A stretch of DNA of 56,769 bases. Origin: Nitrospira sp. (GTDB lineage Bacteria; Nitrospirota; Nitrospiria; Nitrospirales; Nitrospiraceae). This document shows positions 17,456 through 25,423 of the stretch, piece by piece. Location of the stretch: the NCBI GenBank assembly GCA_016873515.1, contig VGXB01000010.1:1-56769 (forward strand). The letters run 5' to 3'. Under the pieces are notes generated by a model. It ran no database searches. It saw nothing but the letters and a program-made list of their open reading frames with translations, and was not told the DNA's origin. The stretch's first letter is position 1. Each line of letters begins with the position of its first letter. The position numbers and the translations under genes are program-made.

Positions 17456-17483
17456 TTCTATACACACTACGGAGATGGATCCC

Positions 17484-18290
17484 ATGATCAAAGTCATTGT
17501 CGCAGGAGCCGCCGGACGCATGGGCTGCCAATTAGTGGCGCTGATCCATGACTCCACGGCGCTCGCCCTCTCCGGTGCGGTCGAGGGCAAGGGCCATCAC
17601 GCGCTTGGCGAAGACGCCGGCGAAACGGCCGCCTGCGGCCATTCCGGTGTCCCGATTACCGATGATCTCTCAGCCCTGCTCGATCGAGCCGAAGTGGTCA
17701 TCGATTTCTCCTCACCGACCGCAACCCTCGAACATCTGCGTGCCGTAGTGCACCACCGACGAGCCATGGTGATCGGGACGACGGGGTTCGAAGAGGTGCA
17801 ACTCGAGGAGCTCAAATCGCTGACCAAGCACATCCCCTGCGTCTTTTCTCCCAACATGAGCGTGGGCGTGAATCTCATCTATAAAGTTATCAGCGAGATG
17901 GCCAGGACGCTCGGGGACGAGTACGACATCGAAGTCATTGAGGCCCATCACCGACTTAAGAAAGATGCCCCCAGCGGCACGGCGCTCAAGATCGCCGAGA
18001 CCCTCGCACGTGCGGTCAATCGTGACTTGAATCAGGTCGGCGTGTATATGCGCAAAGGGTTGATTGGCGAGCGAAAGCAAAAAGAAATTGGGATTCAGAC
18101 CATTCGTGCCGGTGACATTGTCGGCGACCACACCATTTTATTCGGTGGCATGGGGGAACGGATCGAGGTGACGCATCGAGCCAGTAGTCGCGCCACCTTC
18201 GCCCGTGGTGCCCTCCGTGCAGCACGCTGGGTCGTCAGACAGCCTCCAGGCCTCTACGACATGATGGATGTGTTGGGACTGAAACAATAG
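17484..18290 (+). CDS. dapB: 4-hydroxy-tetrahydrodipicolinate reductase
   Basis: 268 residues. The start at 17484 is chosen because GGAG (17471-17474) is 9 bases upstream; an ATG at 17475 abuts the ribosome site. VIVAGAAGRMG is the NAD(P) Rossmann loop. EAHHRLKKDAPSGTALK is the family signature with the catalytic His and Lys. It reduces the DapA product in lysine and DAP synthesis. Its last codons (DMMDVLGLKQ) recur in diverged form at 20057-20086, so the 3' end may have been replaced by an insertion. It ends the cluster. Confidence 0.95.
   Translation: MIKVIVAGAAGRMGCQLVALIHDSTALALSGAVEGKGHHALGEDAGETAACGHSGVPITDDLSALLDRAEVVIDFSSPTATLEHLRAVVHHRRAMVIGTTGFEEVQLEELKSLTKHIPCVFSPNMSVGVNLIYKVISEMARTLGDEYDIEVIEAHHRLKKDAPSGTALKIAETLARAVNRDLNQVGVYMRKGLIGERKQKEIGIQTIRAGDIVGDHTILFGGMGERIEVTHRASSRATFARGALRAARWVVRQPPGLYDMMDVLGLKQ
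18258..18290 (+). repeat. dapB 3' end, left copy
   Basis: Last codons of dapB, encoding DMMDVLGLKQ-stop. They match 20057-20086 at nearly all first and second codon positions. The first 11 bases, GACATGATGGA, are identical, and most differences are at third positions. The copies are 1799 bases apart. Confidence 0.65.
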
Positions 18291-18507
18291 TTTACTTTTA
18301 CATTATATATCAATTACTTACTATTTACATATAAATGTGTGCGACGAATGTGTGTAAAAAGCGTAACTTCCCGAACCACTCACACACGTGTAGTAACTGC
18401 TACAGACCCAGCTCATCCTGCGAAGCAAATTCGTTCTAAAATCGTTCCGTAATGACTCCTAGGGACCCTCTTACTACTCGTGTCAGATGCGTCCTAGGCG
18501 GTCACAG
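18291..18507. other. AT-rich gap after dapB
   Basis: Much more AT-rich than the cluster before it, with no visible gene. It is probably the left flank of an acquired segment. Confidence 0.45.
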
Positions 18508-18533
18508 AAAGTTTACAAAAATAAACTTTTTTT
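18508..18533 (+). terminator. Intrinsic terminator candidate
   Basis: AAAGTTTA, loop CAAAAA, TAAACTTT, then a U-run, read on the plus strand. The stem is AT-only and weak but the hairpin plus U-run is textbook. It would end transcription reading in from dapB. Confidence 0.5.
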
Positions 18534-18545
18534 GTTCTTCCAAGT

Positions 18546-18767
18546 CTAACCTGCGAAAGACCCAGGAAACTCGCCTCGCGCCACCGCATTGACCACGATT
18601 TTCAAAGCATCCTTCGCTCTCCTCAAGTTCTGAATTGCCAACCGAGCATCGCTGTTGTTGATGTAATCCAACCGTTTTTCTTCTTCGGTTAGTGGAGTGA
18701 TCTTGCGGCGCGGTGTATAAGGCATTAGGACGCACCGTCTAGTTTCTGTATACTTGCCTCTGCTCAT
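18546..18767 (-). CDS. Small hypothetical protein, 73 residues
   Basis: Basic, soluble and mostly helical (EEEKRLDYINNSDARLAIQN), no known motif. It starts divergently from the Sel1 gene with 31 bases between starts; an internal ATG at 18725 is an alternative. No strong ribosome site. It lies in the putative insert after dapB and may belong with the Sel1 gene. Confidence 0.45.
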   Translation of the reverse strand: MSRGKYTETRRCVLMPYTPRRKITPLTEEEKRLDYINNSDARLAIQNLRRAKDALKIVVNAVARGEFPGSFAG

Positions 18768-18798
18768 TTTCTCGTAAACTCTTCTCGGAGGTTCAACT

Positions 18799-19935
18799 AT
18801 GAATCTTCGTTATCTCCTTCTCGTCAGTACTCTAGTCGCGGCGTGTGTCTTTCCGAGTCTCTCGTTGGCAGAAGAGTCTCAGGAAGTCAAAGAACTCAGA
18901 GCGCGATGCGACCAAGGCGATGCGGCAGGGTGTTTCAATCTGGGTCTGATGTACGACCTTGGCAAAGGTGTCACACAAGACTTTGTTGAGGCGGTCGCGT
19001 TGTATCATAAAGCGTGTGACAGGGGTGATGCGTCAGGGTGTGCCAGTCTGGGTTGGATGTATGAAAAAGGCACAGGCGTCATACAAGACTTTGTTCAAGC
19101 GGTCGCATTGTATCGTAATGCGTGTGACGGGGGAAATGCGATAGGGTGTTTCAATCTGGGTGTGATGTATAGAAATGGCACAGGCGTCACACAAGACTTT
19201 ACTCAGGCAGTAAAGTTCTATCGTAAAGCGTGTGACGGGGGATTTGCGGGAGGGTGTTTCAATCTGGGTGTGAAGTATTACGACGGCACAGGCGTCACAC
19301 AAGACTTTGTTGAGGCGGTTGCGTTGTATCGTAAAGCGTGTGATGGGGGTTATGCGGCAGGGTGTTTCAATCTGGGTCTGATGTACGACCTTGGCAAAGG
19401 CGTCACACAAGACTTTGTTGAGGCGGTTGCGTTGTATCGTAAAGCGTGTGACGGGAGTTATGCGACAGGGTGTTACAATCTGGGTTGGATGTATGAAAAA
19501 GGCACAGGCGTCACACAAGACTTTGTTCAAGCGGTCACATTGTATCGTAATGCGTGTGACGGGGGAAATGCGATAGGGTGTTTCAATCTGGGTGTGATGT
19601 ATAGAAATGGCACAGGCGTCACACAAGACTTTACTCAGGCAGTTAAGTTCTATCGTAAAGCATGTAATGGGGGAAGTGCGGGAGGGTGTAACAATCTGGG
19701 TCTGATGTATGACAAAGGCACAGGCGTCACACAAGACTTCTTTCAGGCAGTAAAGTTCTATCGTAAAGCGTGTGACGGGGGATTTGCAGGAGGGTGTTAC
19801 AATCTGGGTCTGATGTATTACTACGGCGCGGGCGTGAAACAAAGCAACGCCGACGCACTGAACTATTTCGGGAAAGCGTGCGATCTGAAAGACGAGGATG
19901 GGTGCGAGAACTACGCAAAAGTGAAGAAGAAGTGA
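18799..19935 (+). CDS. Secreted Sel1-repeat protein with nine near-identical repeats
   Basis: 378 residues, GGAGG 7 bases before the ATG. A signal peptide covers about residues 1-24 (ending SLSLA-EE). From residue 44 there are nine Sel1 repeats of exactly 36 residues, with consensus GCFNLGxMYxxGxGVTQDF. Each carries two conserved cysteines, one in GC and one in KAC or NAC, so a periplasmic disulfide ladder like HcpA/HcpB-type Sel1 proteins is likely. Repeats 1-3 match 5-7 most closely, so the array grew by duplicating a 4-repeat block. Sel1 proteins act as protein-binding scaffolds; the partner is unknown. The gene sits in an AT-richer segment bounded by dapB-end copies and is probably acquired. 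Confidence 0.9.
   Translation: MNLRYLLLVSTLVAACVFPSLSLAEESQEVKELRARCDQGDAAGCFNLGLMYDLGKGVTQDFVEAVALYHKACDRGDASGCASLGWMYEKGTGVIQDFVQAVALYRNACDGGNAIGCFNLGVMYRNGTGVTQDFTQAVKFYRKACDGGFAGGCFNLGVKYYDGTGVTQDFVEAVALYRKACDGGYAAGCFNLGLMYDLGKGVTQDFVEAVALYRKACDGSYATGCYNLGWMYEKGTGVTQDFVQAVTLYRNACDGGNAIGCFNLGVMYRNGTGVTQDFTQAVKFYRKACNGGSAGGCNNLGLMYDKGTGVTQDFFQAVKFYRKACDGGFAGGCYNLGLMYYYGAGVKQSNADALNYFGKACDLKDEDGCENYAKVKKK
18928..19899 (+). repeat. Tandem 108-bp repeats, nine units in a 432-bp super-repeat
   Basis: Nine 108-base units encode the Sel1 repeats. The sequence around 19131 recurs at 19563, exactly 432 bases later. Over about 100 bases there I see a single mismatch (GTAAAG versus GTTAAG). This points to recent block duplication and possible copy-number instability. 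Confidence 0.85.
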
Positions 19936-20056
19936 CTTACTGAGAACTAGGTTCTATTTGTGCCAATGGGTTTATCCATTTTTGACGGTATCTGTCAGTC
20001 ATACGAACCAAACGGAACTGACCCTAAGTGAATACGGGAGATTATATATGCGTTCC

Positions 20057-20086
20057 GACATGATGGACGTGTTGGGGCTAAAGTAA
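20057..20086 (+). repeat. Displaced second copy of the dapB 3' end
   Basis: Reads GAC ATG ATG GAC GTG TTG, then GGG CTA AAG TAA, encoding DMMDVLGLK-stop. Compared with the true dapB end it differs mainly at wobble positions and lacks the last Gln. It is probably the original chromosome end of dapB, displaced by the segment 18291-20056. A GC-rich hairpin follows at 20093-20113, which could be the old dapB terminator stem. Confidence 0.6.
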
Positions 20087-20284
20087 CCGTCTGTGGCCGC
20101 ACTTGCGGCGCACACGGCTTCCTCTCAGGTCTCTCGCCAATGCAGCTGACACCTCGTCATTAATTTGGACAAGGTCCGAATCCGATAACCGGACTGACTC
20201 AGCTAGTTCGAGCTAGCTGGTGCAGGATCGAGAGGCGGCGTTCCGTTTCTCACAGATCAGCAGCTGTGGGTGGCTATCCAGCAG
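20087..20284. other. Gap with a perfect 7-bp palindrome
   Basis: No gene seen. It contains CAGCTAG-TTCGAG-CTAGCTG at 20200-20219, a perfect 7-base stem with a 6-base loop, and a GTCCG/CGGAC inverted repeat near 20174-20194. The function is unknown. Confidence 0.4.
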
Positions 20285-20437
20285 TCAATGTCGGGCCGTG
20301 ATGGGACGAGGTTCTTGATCCGCTGCTTTCCGGCGACCGCAATTCAAACACGCGAATACTGCGATCGCAAGTCCAGCATCCAAATCAACTGCCCGTTCCA
20401 GCAACATCGTGCCATGGCATTTATCACATGTCTTCAT
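20285..20437 (-). CDS. 50-residue two-CxxC zinc-ribbon protein
   Basis: A short intact frame, start MKTCDKCHGTMLLERAV, later VFACLNCGRR, stop TGA. The CDKC and CLNC pairs, 23 residues apart, suggest a zinc knuckle, the same layout as the protein at 322-606. An AGGAGG lies about 40 bases upstream, so a longer original form with extra N-terminal residues is possible but not in an open frame with a normal start. The function is unknown. Confidence 0.6.
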   Translation of the reverse strand: MKTCDKCHGTMLLERAVDLDAGLAIAVFACLNCGRRKAADQEPRPITARH

Positions 20438-20589
20438 GGACCAGACTGTACCATTTTCTCTCAGTGCAGCATATCCTCCTGAAGTACTGGATGGAGAGAT
20501 GAAAGGGTTCCCGTATACACCTAGTTGCCCCTAGTCCTTTTGGGTATGTGGGTTTGCGCATTTTCATGAAGAGAACCAGCTGGTCTGGC
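20438..20589. other. Intergenic region
   Basis: Between two divergent small genes. No further gene is recognised. Confidence 0.3.
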
Positions 20590-20618
20590 TTGACAGGTCT
20601 CACCCCCTCCCATAGGAT
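20590..20618 (+). promoter_or_regulatory. Promoter of the YHS-like gene
   Basis: TTGACA (20590-20595), a 17-base spacer and TAGGAT (20613-20618). The unusual -10 TAGGAT is the same as in both CarH-like regulator promoters, but no operator-like motif is present here. Confidence 0.55.
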
Positions 20619-20644
20619 TGTAGCCAGATCCATGGTAAGCCACA

Positions 20645-20899
20645 ATGTATAGATTTTTGCTCATTTCCGCACTCCTCGTCATTCTATATTTCTTGCTACG
20701 GCAGGCGGTTCGAGGATTCAGAAACAATGCGGTGGGGGATCGGGGAACATCTCTGGATCAAGATCAGATGGTTGAAGACCCGGTGTGTCATACATTCGTC
20801 CCACGGCGAAACGCGGTGACTGAGACGGTCAGCGGCCAAACCTACTGTTTTTGCAGCAAGCGATGTGCGGACGCATTTAAGAACCGACAATCCAGTTAA
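20645..20899 (+). CDS. Membrane-anchored YHS/TRASH-like metal-site protein
   Basis: 84 residues. One N-terminal membrane helix (residues 3-19, FLLISALLVILYFLL) is followed by a short linker and a cysteine motif, MVEDPVCHTFVPRRNAV, then QTYCFCSKRCADAFK. That order, DPVC then YxFCSxxCxxxF, is typical of YHS/TRASH-type domains, which bind metals. PP0621-type proteins have the same anchor plus domain plan. A role in metal handling at the membrane is inferred. It overlaps the convergent lipoprotein gene by four bases. Confidence 0.75.
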   Translation: MYRFLLISALLVILYFLLRQAVRGFRNNAVGDRGTSLDQDQMVEDPVCHTFVPRRNAVTETVSGQTYCFCSKRCADAFKNRQSS

Positions 20900-21207
20900 C
20901 AGCCGAAATAACTCGAGTCGGACAGCTTATCTTCCTTGTCAAATTTCAGTGTGATCTGGCATTGGTACGGTGAGAAGTTGAACAGCAGTGGGCCGAACTT
21001 TCCTCCGCCAATACGGTAGTAAGTCCAGGTCTCGCCGCCAAAGAAGCGCATCGTTTTACCGTCAGGAGTGCCCCAGTTCTTTTCAAACCAAGCCTTGTCT
21101 TTTCCCTGAAGCTCTACCGGTTTGAGTGACGCGTCAAGATACGGGTTGCCGCCTCCGCAGGCGGTGAGCAGCACAGTCAGGAACAAGAGCCATGCAGATC
21201 GTCGCAT
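20896..21207 (-). CDS. Small lipoprotein
   Basis: 103 residues. The N-terminus MRRSAWLLFLTVLLTACGGG has a lipobox (LTAC). The mature part includes KAWFEKNWGTPDGK and a strand-rich end with a terminal Cys. The WGTPD followed by aromatic strands resembles SmpA/OmlA-style outer-membrane lipoproteins, but the match is weak. The function is unknown. Confidence 0.7.
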   Translation of the reverse strand: MRRSAWLLFLTVLLTACGGGNPYLDASLKPVELQGKDKAWFEKNWGTPDGKTMRFFGGETWTYYRIGGGKFGPLLFNFSPYQCQITLKFDKEDKLSDSSYFGC

Positions 21208-21385
21208 TGTACAATCTCCAGCTTGATGATCCCATGGAAGGCCGACGAAATTGTATTCCCCGCTCAGAAGCCCGCCAAACTACTGTGCAGACCTATGGCA
21301 AAAATATCAAGTTCTTCTTATAATGACCGATACCGAATTGGCCGCATGTGAAACCGCATCGGGCATGACATGAAAGGAGCCCACA

Positions 21386-22033
21386 ATGAAGTTTTTTCTT
21401 GATACAGCTAACGTGAAAGAGATTTATGAGGCTGCCAGTTTCGGCGTTTTGGACGGTGTGACCACAAATCCATCGCTGGTGGCCAAAGAAGGCCGCAGCT
21501 TCAAGGAAATGCTCCAGGAAATCTGCAAGATCGTGGACGGCCCGATTAGCGCCGAAGTCGTCAGCGTGGAAGCGGACGCCATGGTGAAGGAAGGCAGAGA
21601 ACTCGCCAATATCCACAAAAACATCGTGGTCAAATGTCCGCTGATTCCGGAAGGTATCAAGGCAACGAGCAAACTCGCGGCGGAAGGCATTCGCGTGAAT
21701 GTGACGCTCTGCTTTTCTCCAACACAGGCCCTTCTCGCCGCCAAAGCGGGCGCCTGGTGCATTTCGCCGTTCATCGGCCGATTGGACGATGTCAGCTCGG
21801 ACGGCATGGCGCTGATTCGTCAAATCGTCACCATCTACAAGAATTACGACTACAAGACATTAGTCCTTGTGGCCAGCGTCCGCCATCCGCAGCATGTCGT
21901 GGAATCAGCACTGGCAGGTGGCCACATCTGCACGATGCCCTACAACATATTCCAGTCACTCTTCAAGCACCCGCTGACCGATGTCGGATTGAAGAAGTTC
22001 CTCGACGACTGGAAAGCAAAAGGGCAGCAGTAA
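21386..22033 (+). CDS. tal: Transaldolase, fructose-6-phosphate-aldolase-type
   Basis: 215 residues, AAGGAG 7 bases before [19 protein letters not shown] starts a TIM barrel; [13 protein letters not shown] and [12 protein letters not shown] (catalytic lysine) are diagnostic of the short transaldolase subfamily. It transfers dihydroxyacetone units in the non-oxidative pentose phosphate pathway. Without an assay it cannot be told from an F6P aldolase. Confidence 0.92.
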   Translation: MKFFLDTANVKEIYEAASFGVLDGVTTNPSLVAKEGRSFKEMLQEICKIVDGPISAEVVSVEADAMVKEGRELANIHKNIVVKCPLIPEGIKATSKLAAEGIRVNVTLCFSPTQALLAAKAGAWCISPFIGRLDDVSSDGMALIRQIVTIYKNYDYKTLVLVASVRHPQHVVESALAGGHICTMPYNIFQSLFKHPLTDVGLKKFLDDWKAKGQQ

Positions 22034-22233
22034 GACTCGCGGAGGCAAGCCCGGGTAATCCCCTGTGCTCGCCGAGCGCGCACGCACGATTGAATTGAAC
22101 GTAGCCCGAAGTGGGCGCTGCTCACTCAGTGTACGCAGTTCAGGGATCACCCTGGCTCGCCTCCGCTCCAGAAAATCGAAAAGAGAACAGAGCACGGCTG
22201 CTTTATCGCGCATTCCGGATCAATTGCTTACCG
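22034..22233. other. Intergenic, short hairpin
   Basis: Contains a GCCC/GGGC hairpin near 22106-22118 without a U-run. No gene recognised. Confidence 0.3.
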
Positions 22234-22920
22234 CTATTCTCCGTCAATGATCGTCCGGGCTTTCCAGAACACCGAGTGGAACATCGGGCGAGTGAGAAAA
22301 CCGGTCTGCGTGTTGCGCTGGCTAGGATGGTAGGACCCGATCAGGGTAATGCCCCAGGGCAGGTGGTACATCTTACCATGGCCGAATTTCGGAACGGGCG
22401 CCGGGAGTATGTGGCCGAGATCTCGGCAAGCTTTCAGATAGTGATCGAAGGCGATCTTTCCCAACGTAATCACTACCTGCACATATTTGAACAGCTGAAG
22501 CTCACTCACTAAATAAGGCCGGCAGGCGGCAAATTCTCTCGGCAACGGCTTGTTATCCGGTGGAGCACAGCGCACGACCGACGCGATGTAGCAGTTGCTC
22601 AGACGCAAGCCGTCTTCCTTGTGCGTTGAGGTCGGCTGATTGGCAAAACCAAATACATGCAACGCTTCGTAGAGCCAGTCGCCGCTGCAATCACCCGTGA
22701 AAACACGCCCGGTTCGATTGCCGCCATGGGCAGCCGGCGCCAGTCCCACAATAAACACGCGCGCCTGCGAATCACCAAAACCAGGGACCGGTCTCCCCCA
22801 ATAGGTCCACTCTAGAAATTGGCGCCGCTTTGTCCTCGCGATCTTGTGCCGATAGATCACCAACCTAGCGCAGGCCTCACAATTTGTAATGGTCTCGTTC
22901 AGAATGGACAGGGTCTTCAT
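22234..22920 (-). CDS. Uracil-DNA glycosylase, family 5 (UDGb)
   Basis: About 228 residues from the ATG at 22920; a longer frame to 22953 lacks family similarity. Iron-sulfur ligands are visible: CEAC near the N-terminus and the Cys pair in RCAPPDNKPLPREFAACR. The catalytic loop GLAPAAHGGNRTGRVFTGD and the C-terminal GSYHPSQRNTQTG fit type 5 enzymes, which remove uracil and other deaminated bases. Its role is base-excision repair in the cytoplasm. Confidence 0.88.
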   Translation of the reverse strand: MKTLSILNETITNCEACARLVIYRHKIARTKRRQFLEWTYWGRPVPGFGDSQARVFIVGLAPAAHGGNRTGRVFTGDCSGDWLYEALHVFGFANQPTSTHKEDGLRLSNCYIASVVRCAPPDNKPLPREFAACRPYLVSELQLFKYVQVVITLGKIAFDHYLKACRDLGHILPAPVPKFGHGKMYHLPWGITLIGSYHPSQRNTQTGFLTRPMFHSVFWKARTIIDGE

Positions 22921-23035
22921 TGCGCGGCAGTGTAGCATGAACGGAAACATCATTCTGCTTGCCGGTCAGATGGCTCACTGTTAGCATGCCCGATCGTAAT
23001 CGTATCTGCTATGCTTATACTCAAGGAGTTACTGC

Positions 23036-24064
23036 ATGACCGCTAGGAACATGGGGATGGTGTTGTTCGCATTGACATTGGTGAGCTTTGCTCCCTCAGC
23101 TGTTGCATTTCCACAGCCCCATTCGGAACAAATGGAAAACGACAAAGATCTCATGCTTCCTGATCCGATGGACAGGCTGACAGAACCGGAAGATCGGTTG
23201 ATCATTCTGCCGGAAATCAAGCGAGAAGGTGAACGGTTCTTTTTAAGCTCGTTCAAACTGCCCAATAAGCTCACGTTTGCCGGCCTCACGGTGCCTCTCG
23301 ACAATTGGCAAGTCAGAGAACGTATCGAGTATGAGTTCTATCAATTCTTGGAAGATCAGGGTGAGAGCATCATCCTCGCCAAACGCACCGGCCGTTGTTT
23401 TCCACCAGCCGAGAAGCAACTGGCCGAGGCGGGCCTGCCGGACGATCTGAAATATATGCTACTGGTCGAAAGTAAGTGTATTTCGGCAGCCTACTCCAAA
23501 GCCAAAGCGTCCGGCCCCTGGCAGTTCATCCCGTCCACTGGCCGGCGCTACCAACTCAAAAGCGATGCTGTCCTGGACGAACGCCGCAATCTCGAAATGT
23601 CCACCGAAGCAGCAATCAAATACCTCAAGTACTTGAAAGACTTTCGGCAGAATGATTGGTTCCTGGCCATGGCTTCTTATAACGCCGGCGAAGAACGAGT
23701 CCGCAAGCTGATCAAAGACCAGAAGATTAATGACTACTGGAAAATGCACGGCCCTCGCGAGACCATGCGCTATGTCCCGAGGATCATTGCGGCGAAGGAA
23801 ATCTATTCCCAGCCAGAGAAATATCTGGGGCTAAGCAAGAAGGATCTCTACATCCCGCTGGAAACAGAAACCGTCACGGTTACGGTGAAGGAGTCACAAC
23901 GGGCGCTGACCTCCATCGCCGAGGAATTCGGCACCTACTTTCTCGAATTGAAAATGCTCAATCCCGAGTTTAAGAAAGATGTCCTGCCCCAAGGGACCTA
24001 CTACATCAGAATCCCACGTCAAACCTGTCAAAGCCGCTGTTTCAAACAAGACAAGATGCCATAA
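23036..24064 (+). CDS. Lytic transglycosylase with LysM, MltD-like
   Basis: 342 residues, AAGGAG 6 bases before ATG. A signal peptide occupies about 1-24 (SAVAF). The transglycosylase core runs about 120-270: DDLKYMLLVESKC contains the catalytic Glu, then SGPWQFIPSTGRRY and MASYNAGEERV. A short LysM-type region near the end (ALTSIAEEFGTYFLELKML) would bind peptidoglycan. The enzyme cleaves glycan strands in the periplasm. Confidence 0.87.
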   Translation: MTARNMGMVLFALTLVSFAPSAVAFPQPHSEQMENDKDLMLPDPMDRLTEPEDRLIILPEIKREGERFFLSSFKLPNKLTFAGLTVPLDNWQVRERIEYEFYQFLEDQGESIILAKRTGRCFPPAEKQLAEAGLPDDLKYMLLVESKCISAAYSKAKASGPWQFIPSTGRRYQLKSDAVLDERRNLEMSTEAAIKYLKYLKDFRQNDWFLAMASYNAGEERVRKLIKDQKINDYWKMHGPRETMRYVPRIIAAKEIYSQPEKYLGLSKKDLYIPLETETVTVTVKESQRALTSIAEEFGTYFLELKMLNPEFKKDVLPQGTYYIRIPRQTCQSRCFKQDKMP

Positions 24065-24076
24065 CTTCTTTCGTTC

Positions 24077-25414
24077 ATGCCGCCTCGCATCCCCAGATCC
24101 CCTGCTCAATCATTGCTTCGGAAGTTGATTGTCACGGGGTTAGCAGCAGCCGACCCCTACCACGCCCTACTGAAATCCATGTCGTGCGATGGGCACCTGC
24201 TGCAAGTGGGCCGCCGAACCTATAACCTTGATCACATCGACCGAATCGTCGCAGTGGGCGCCGGCAAAGCGTCCGCTCGGATGGCCCAGGCGATCGAACA
24301 CATCTTGGAGACCAAATTGGAACAGGGACTCGTTGTGGTTCGGCCCGGTCACAGGGTCCAGACAAGACAGATTGCCGTCGTCGAGGCCAGCCACCCGATT
24401 CCAGATCGTGCGGGACGGCACGCCGCTCAACGTATCCAGATCTTGGCTCACGATCTCACGCCTCGCGACCTCCTCATTGTCCTGTTGTCGGGAGGGGCAT
24501 CAAGCCTCTTGCCCGCTCCGGCTCCGGGCATCACTCTGGCGACCAAACAACGGACTACGCGTCTACTGTTGAGAAGCGGTGCAAGGATCGAGGAAATAAA
24601 TACCGTTCGCAAACATCTGTCCCAGCTGAAAGGCGGAGGACTCGCGCTTTCCACACAGGCCACTATTGTGACCCTCATTCTTTCCGATGTCATCGGAGAC
24701 GACATCGGCACGATCGGATCGGGCCCGACTGCTCCAGATCCCACCACCTTCGCTGATGCCATCTCTGTGCTGCGCCGATACAAGATATGGCTTACTGTGC
24801 CTCTCGCTGTGCGCCGTCATCTGCTCCAAGGGAACAGAGGGGCCGTTCCTGAGACACTGAAACCAGGCTCACAGCGGCTGCGCTCAGTGCACCATGTGAT
24901 CATCGGCAATAATCGCGAGATGCTCGACGCGGTTGCCCAGGCTGCAGAACGGGCAGGGCTCTATCCCCACTGCCTTTCAGATCCCATCGTGGGAGAAGCC
25001 CGAGTGGAGGCAAAGCGATTTGTCGGACAGGCGTTACGCCTCCTAGAGCAACACGGAAAACTGAGACGCCCTTCATGTATCATTGCCGGAGGTGAACCGA
25101 CCGTGACAGTCACAGGACACGGCAAAGGAGGACGCGCACAGGAATTTGCAGCCGCAGCAGCCCTCCACCTTACCGGGGTCTCTCATGTCTGGCTCGCGGC
25201 GCTGGGAACGGATGGGACCGACGGGCCAACCGATGTCGCTGGTGCGGTGATCAGCGGAGCAACCGCTGCACAAGCTGAAAAAATAGGCGTCGACCTCCGC
25301 TCCGCATTGAAGCGGCATGACACCTACCAGGCCTTTCAGGCCTTGCGGTGCCATATCCGCACCGGCTTAACCGGAACCAACGTCAATGATCTTTACCTCC
25401 TCCTTCTGCTGTAG
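24077..25414 (+). CDS. Glycerate 2-kinase, MOFRL family
   Basis: 445 residues. VAVGAGKASARMAQA, HPIPDRAGRHAAQRI and LLSGGASSLLPAP define the DUF4147 N-terminal domain. The C-terminal MOFRL region has GGEPTVTVTGHGKGGRAQE and ALGTDGTDGPTDVAG. It phosphorylates glycerate to 2-phosphoglycerate, feeding lower glycolysis. The decayed PEP-synthase-like gene starts 10 bases later, so the two may once have formed a carbon-salvage pair. Confidence 0.9.
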   Translation: MPPRIPRSPAQSLLRKLIVTGLAAADPYHALLKSMSCDGHLLQVGRRTYNLDHIDRIVAVGAGKASARMAQAIEHILETKLEQGLVVVRPGHRVQTRQIAVVEASHPIPDRAGRHAAQRIQILAHDLTPRDLLIVLLSGGASSLLPAPAPGITLATKQRTTRLLLRSGARIEEINTVRKHLSQLKGGGLALSTQATIVTLILSDVIGDDIGTIGSGPTAPDPTTFADAISVLRRYKIWLTVPLAVRRHLLQGNRGAVPETLKPGSQRLRSVHHVIIGNNREMLDAVAQAAERAGLYPHCLSDPIVGEARVEAKRFVGQALRLLEQHGKLRRPSCIIAGGEPTVTVTGHGKGGRAQEFAAAAALHLTGVSHVWLAALGTDGTDGPTDVAGAVISGATAAQAEKIGVDLRSALKRHDTYQAFQALRCHIRTGLTGTNVNDLYLLLLL

Positions 25415-25423
25415 ATACTATCC

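Noticed and set aside
19033-19842. Long minus-strand frame with regular repeats inside the Sel1 gene
   Set aside because: It is the reverse reading of the tandem Sel1 repeats; its periodicity follows from the plus-strand gene, which has signal peptide, ribosome site and domain match.
18928-19899. CRISPR-like array
   Set aside because: Units are 108 bases, fully coding and without spacers; it is a protein repeat.
20424-20645. 73-residue minus-strand frame upstream of the small zinc-ribbon gene
   Set aside because: Low similarity to any protein style; its 3' part overlaps the better supported 20285-20437 gene in another frame.
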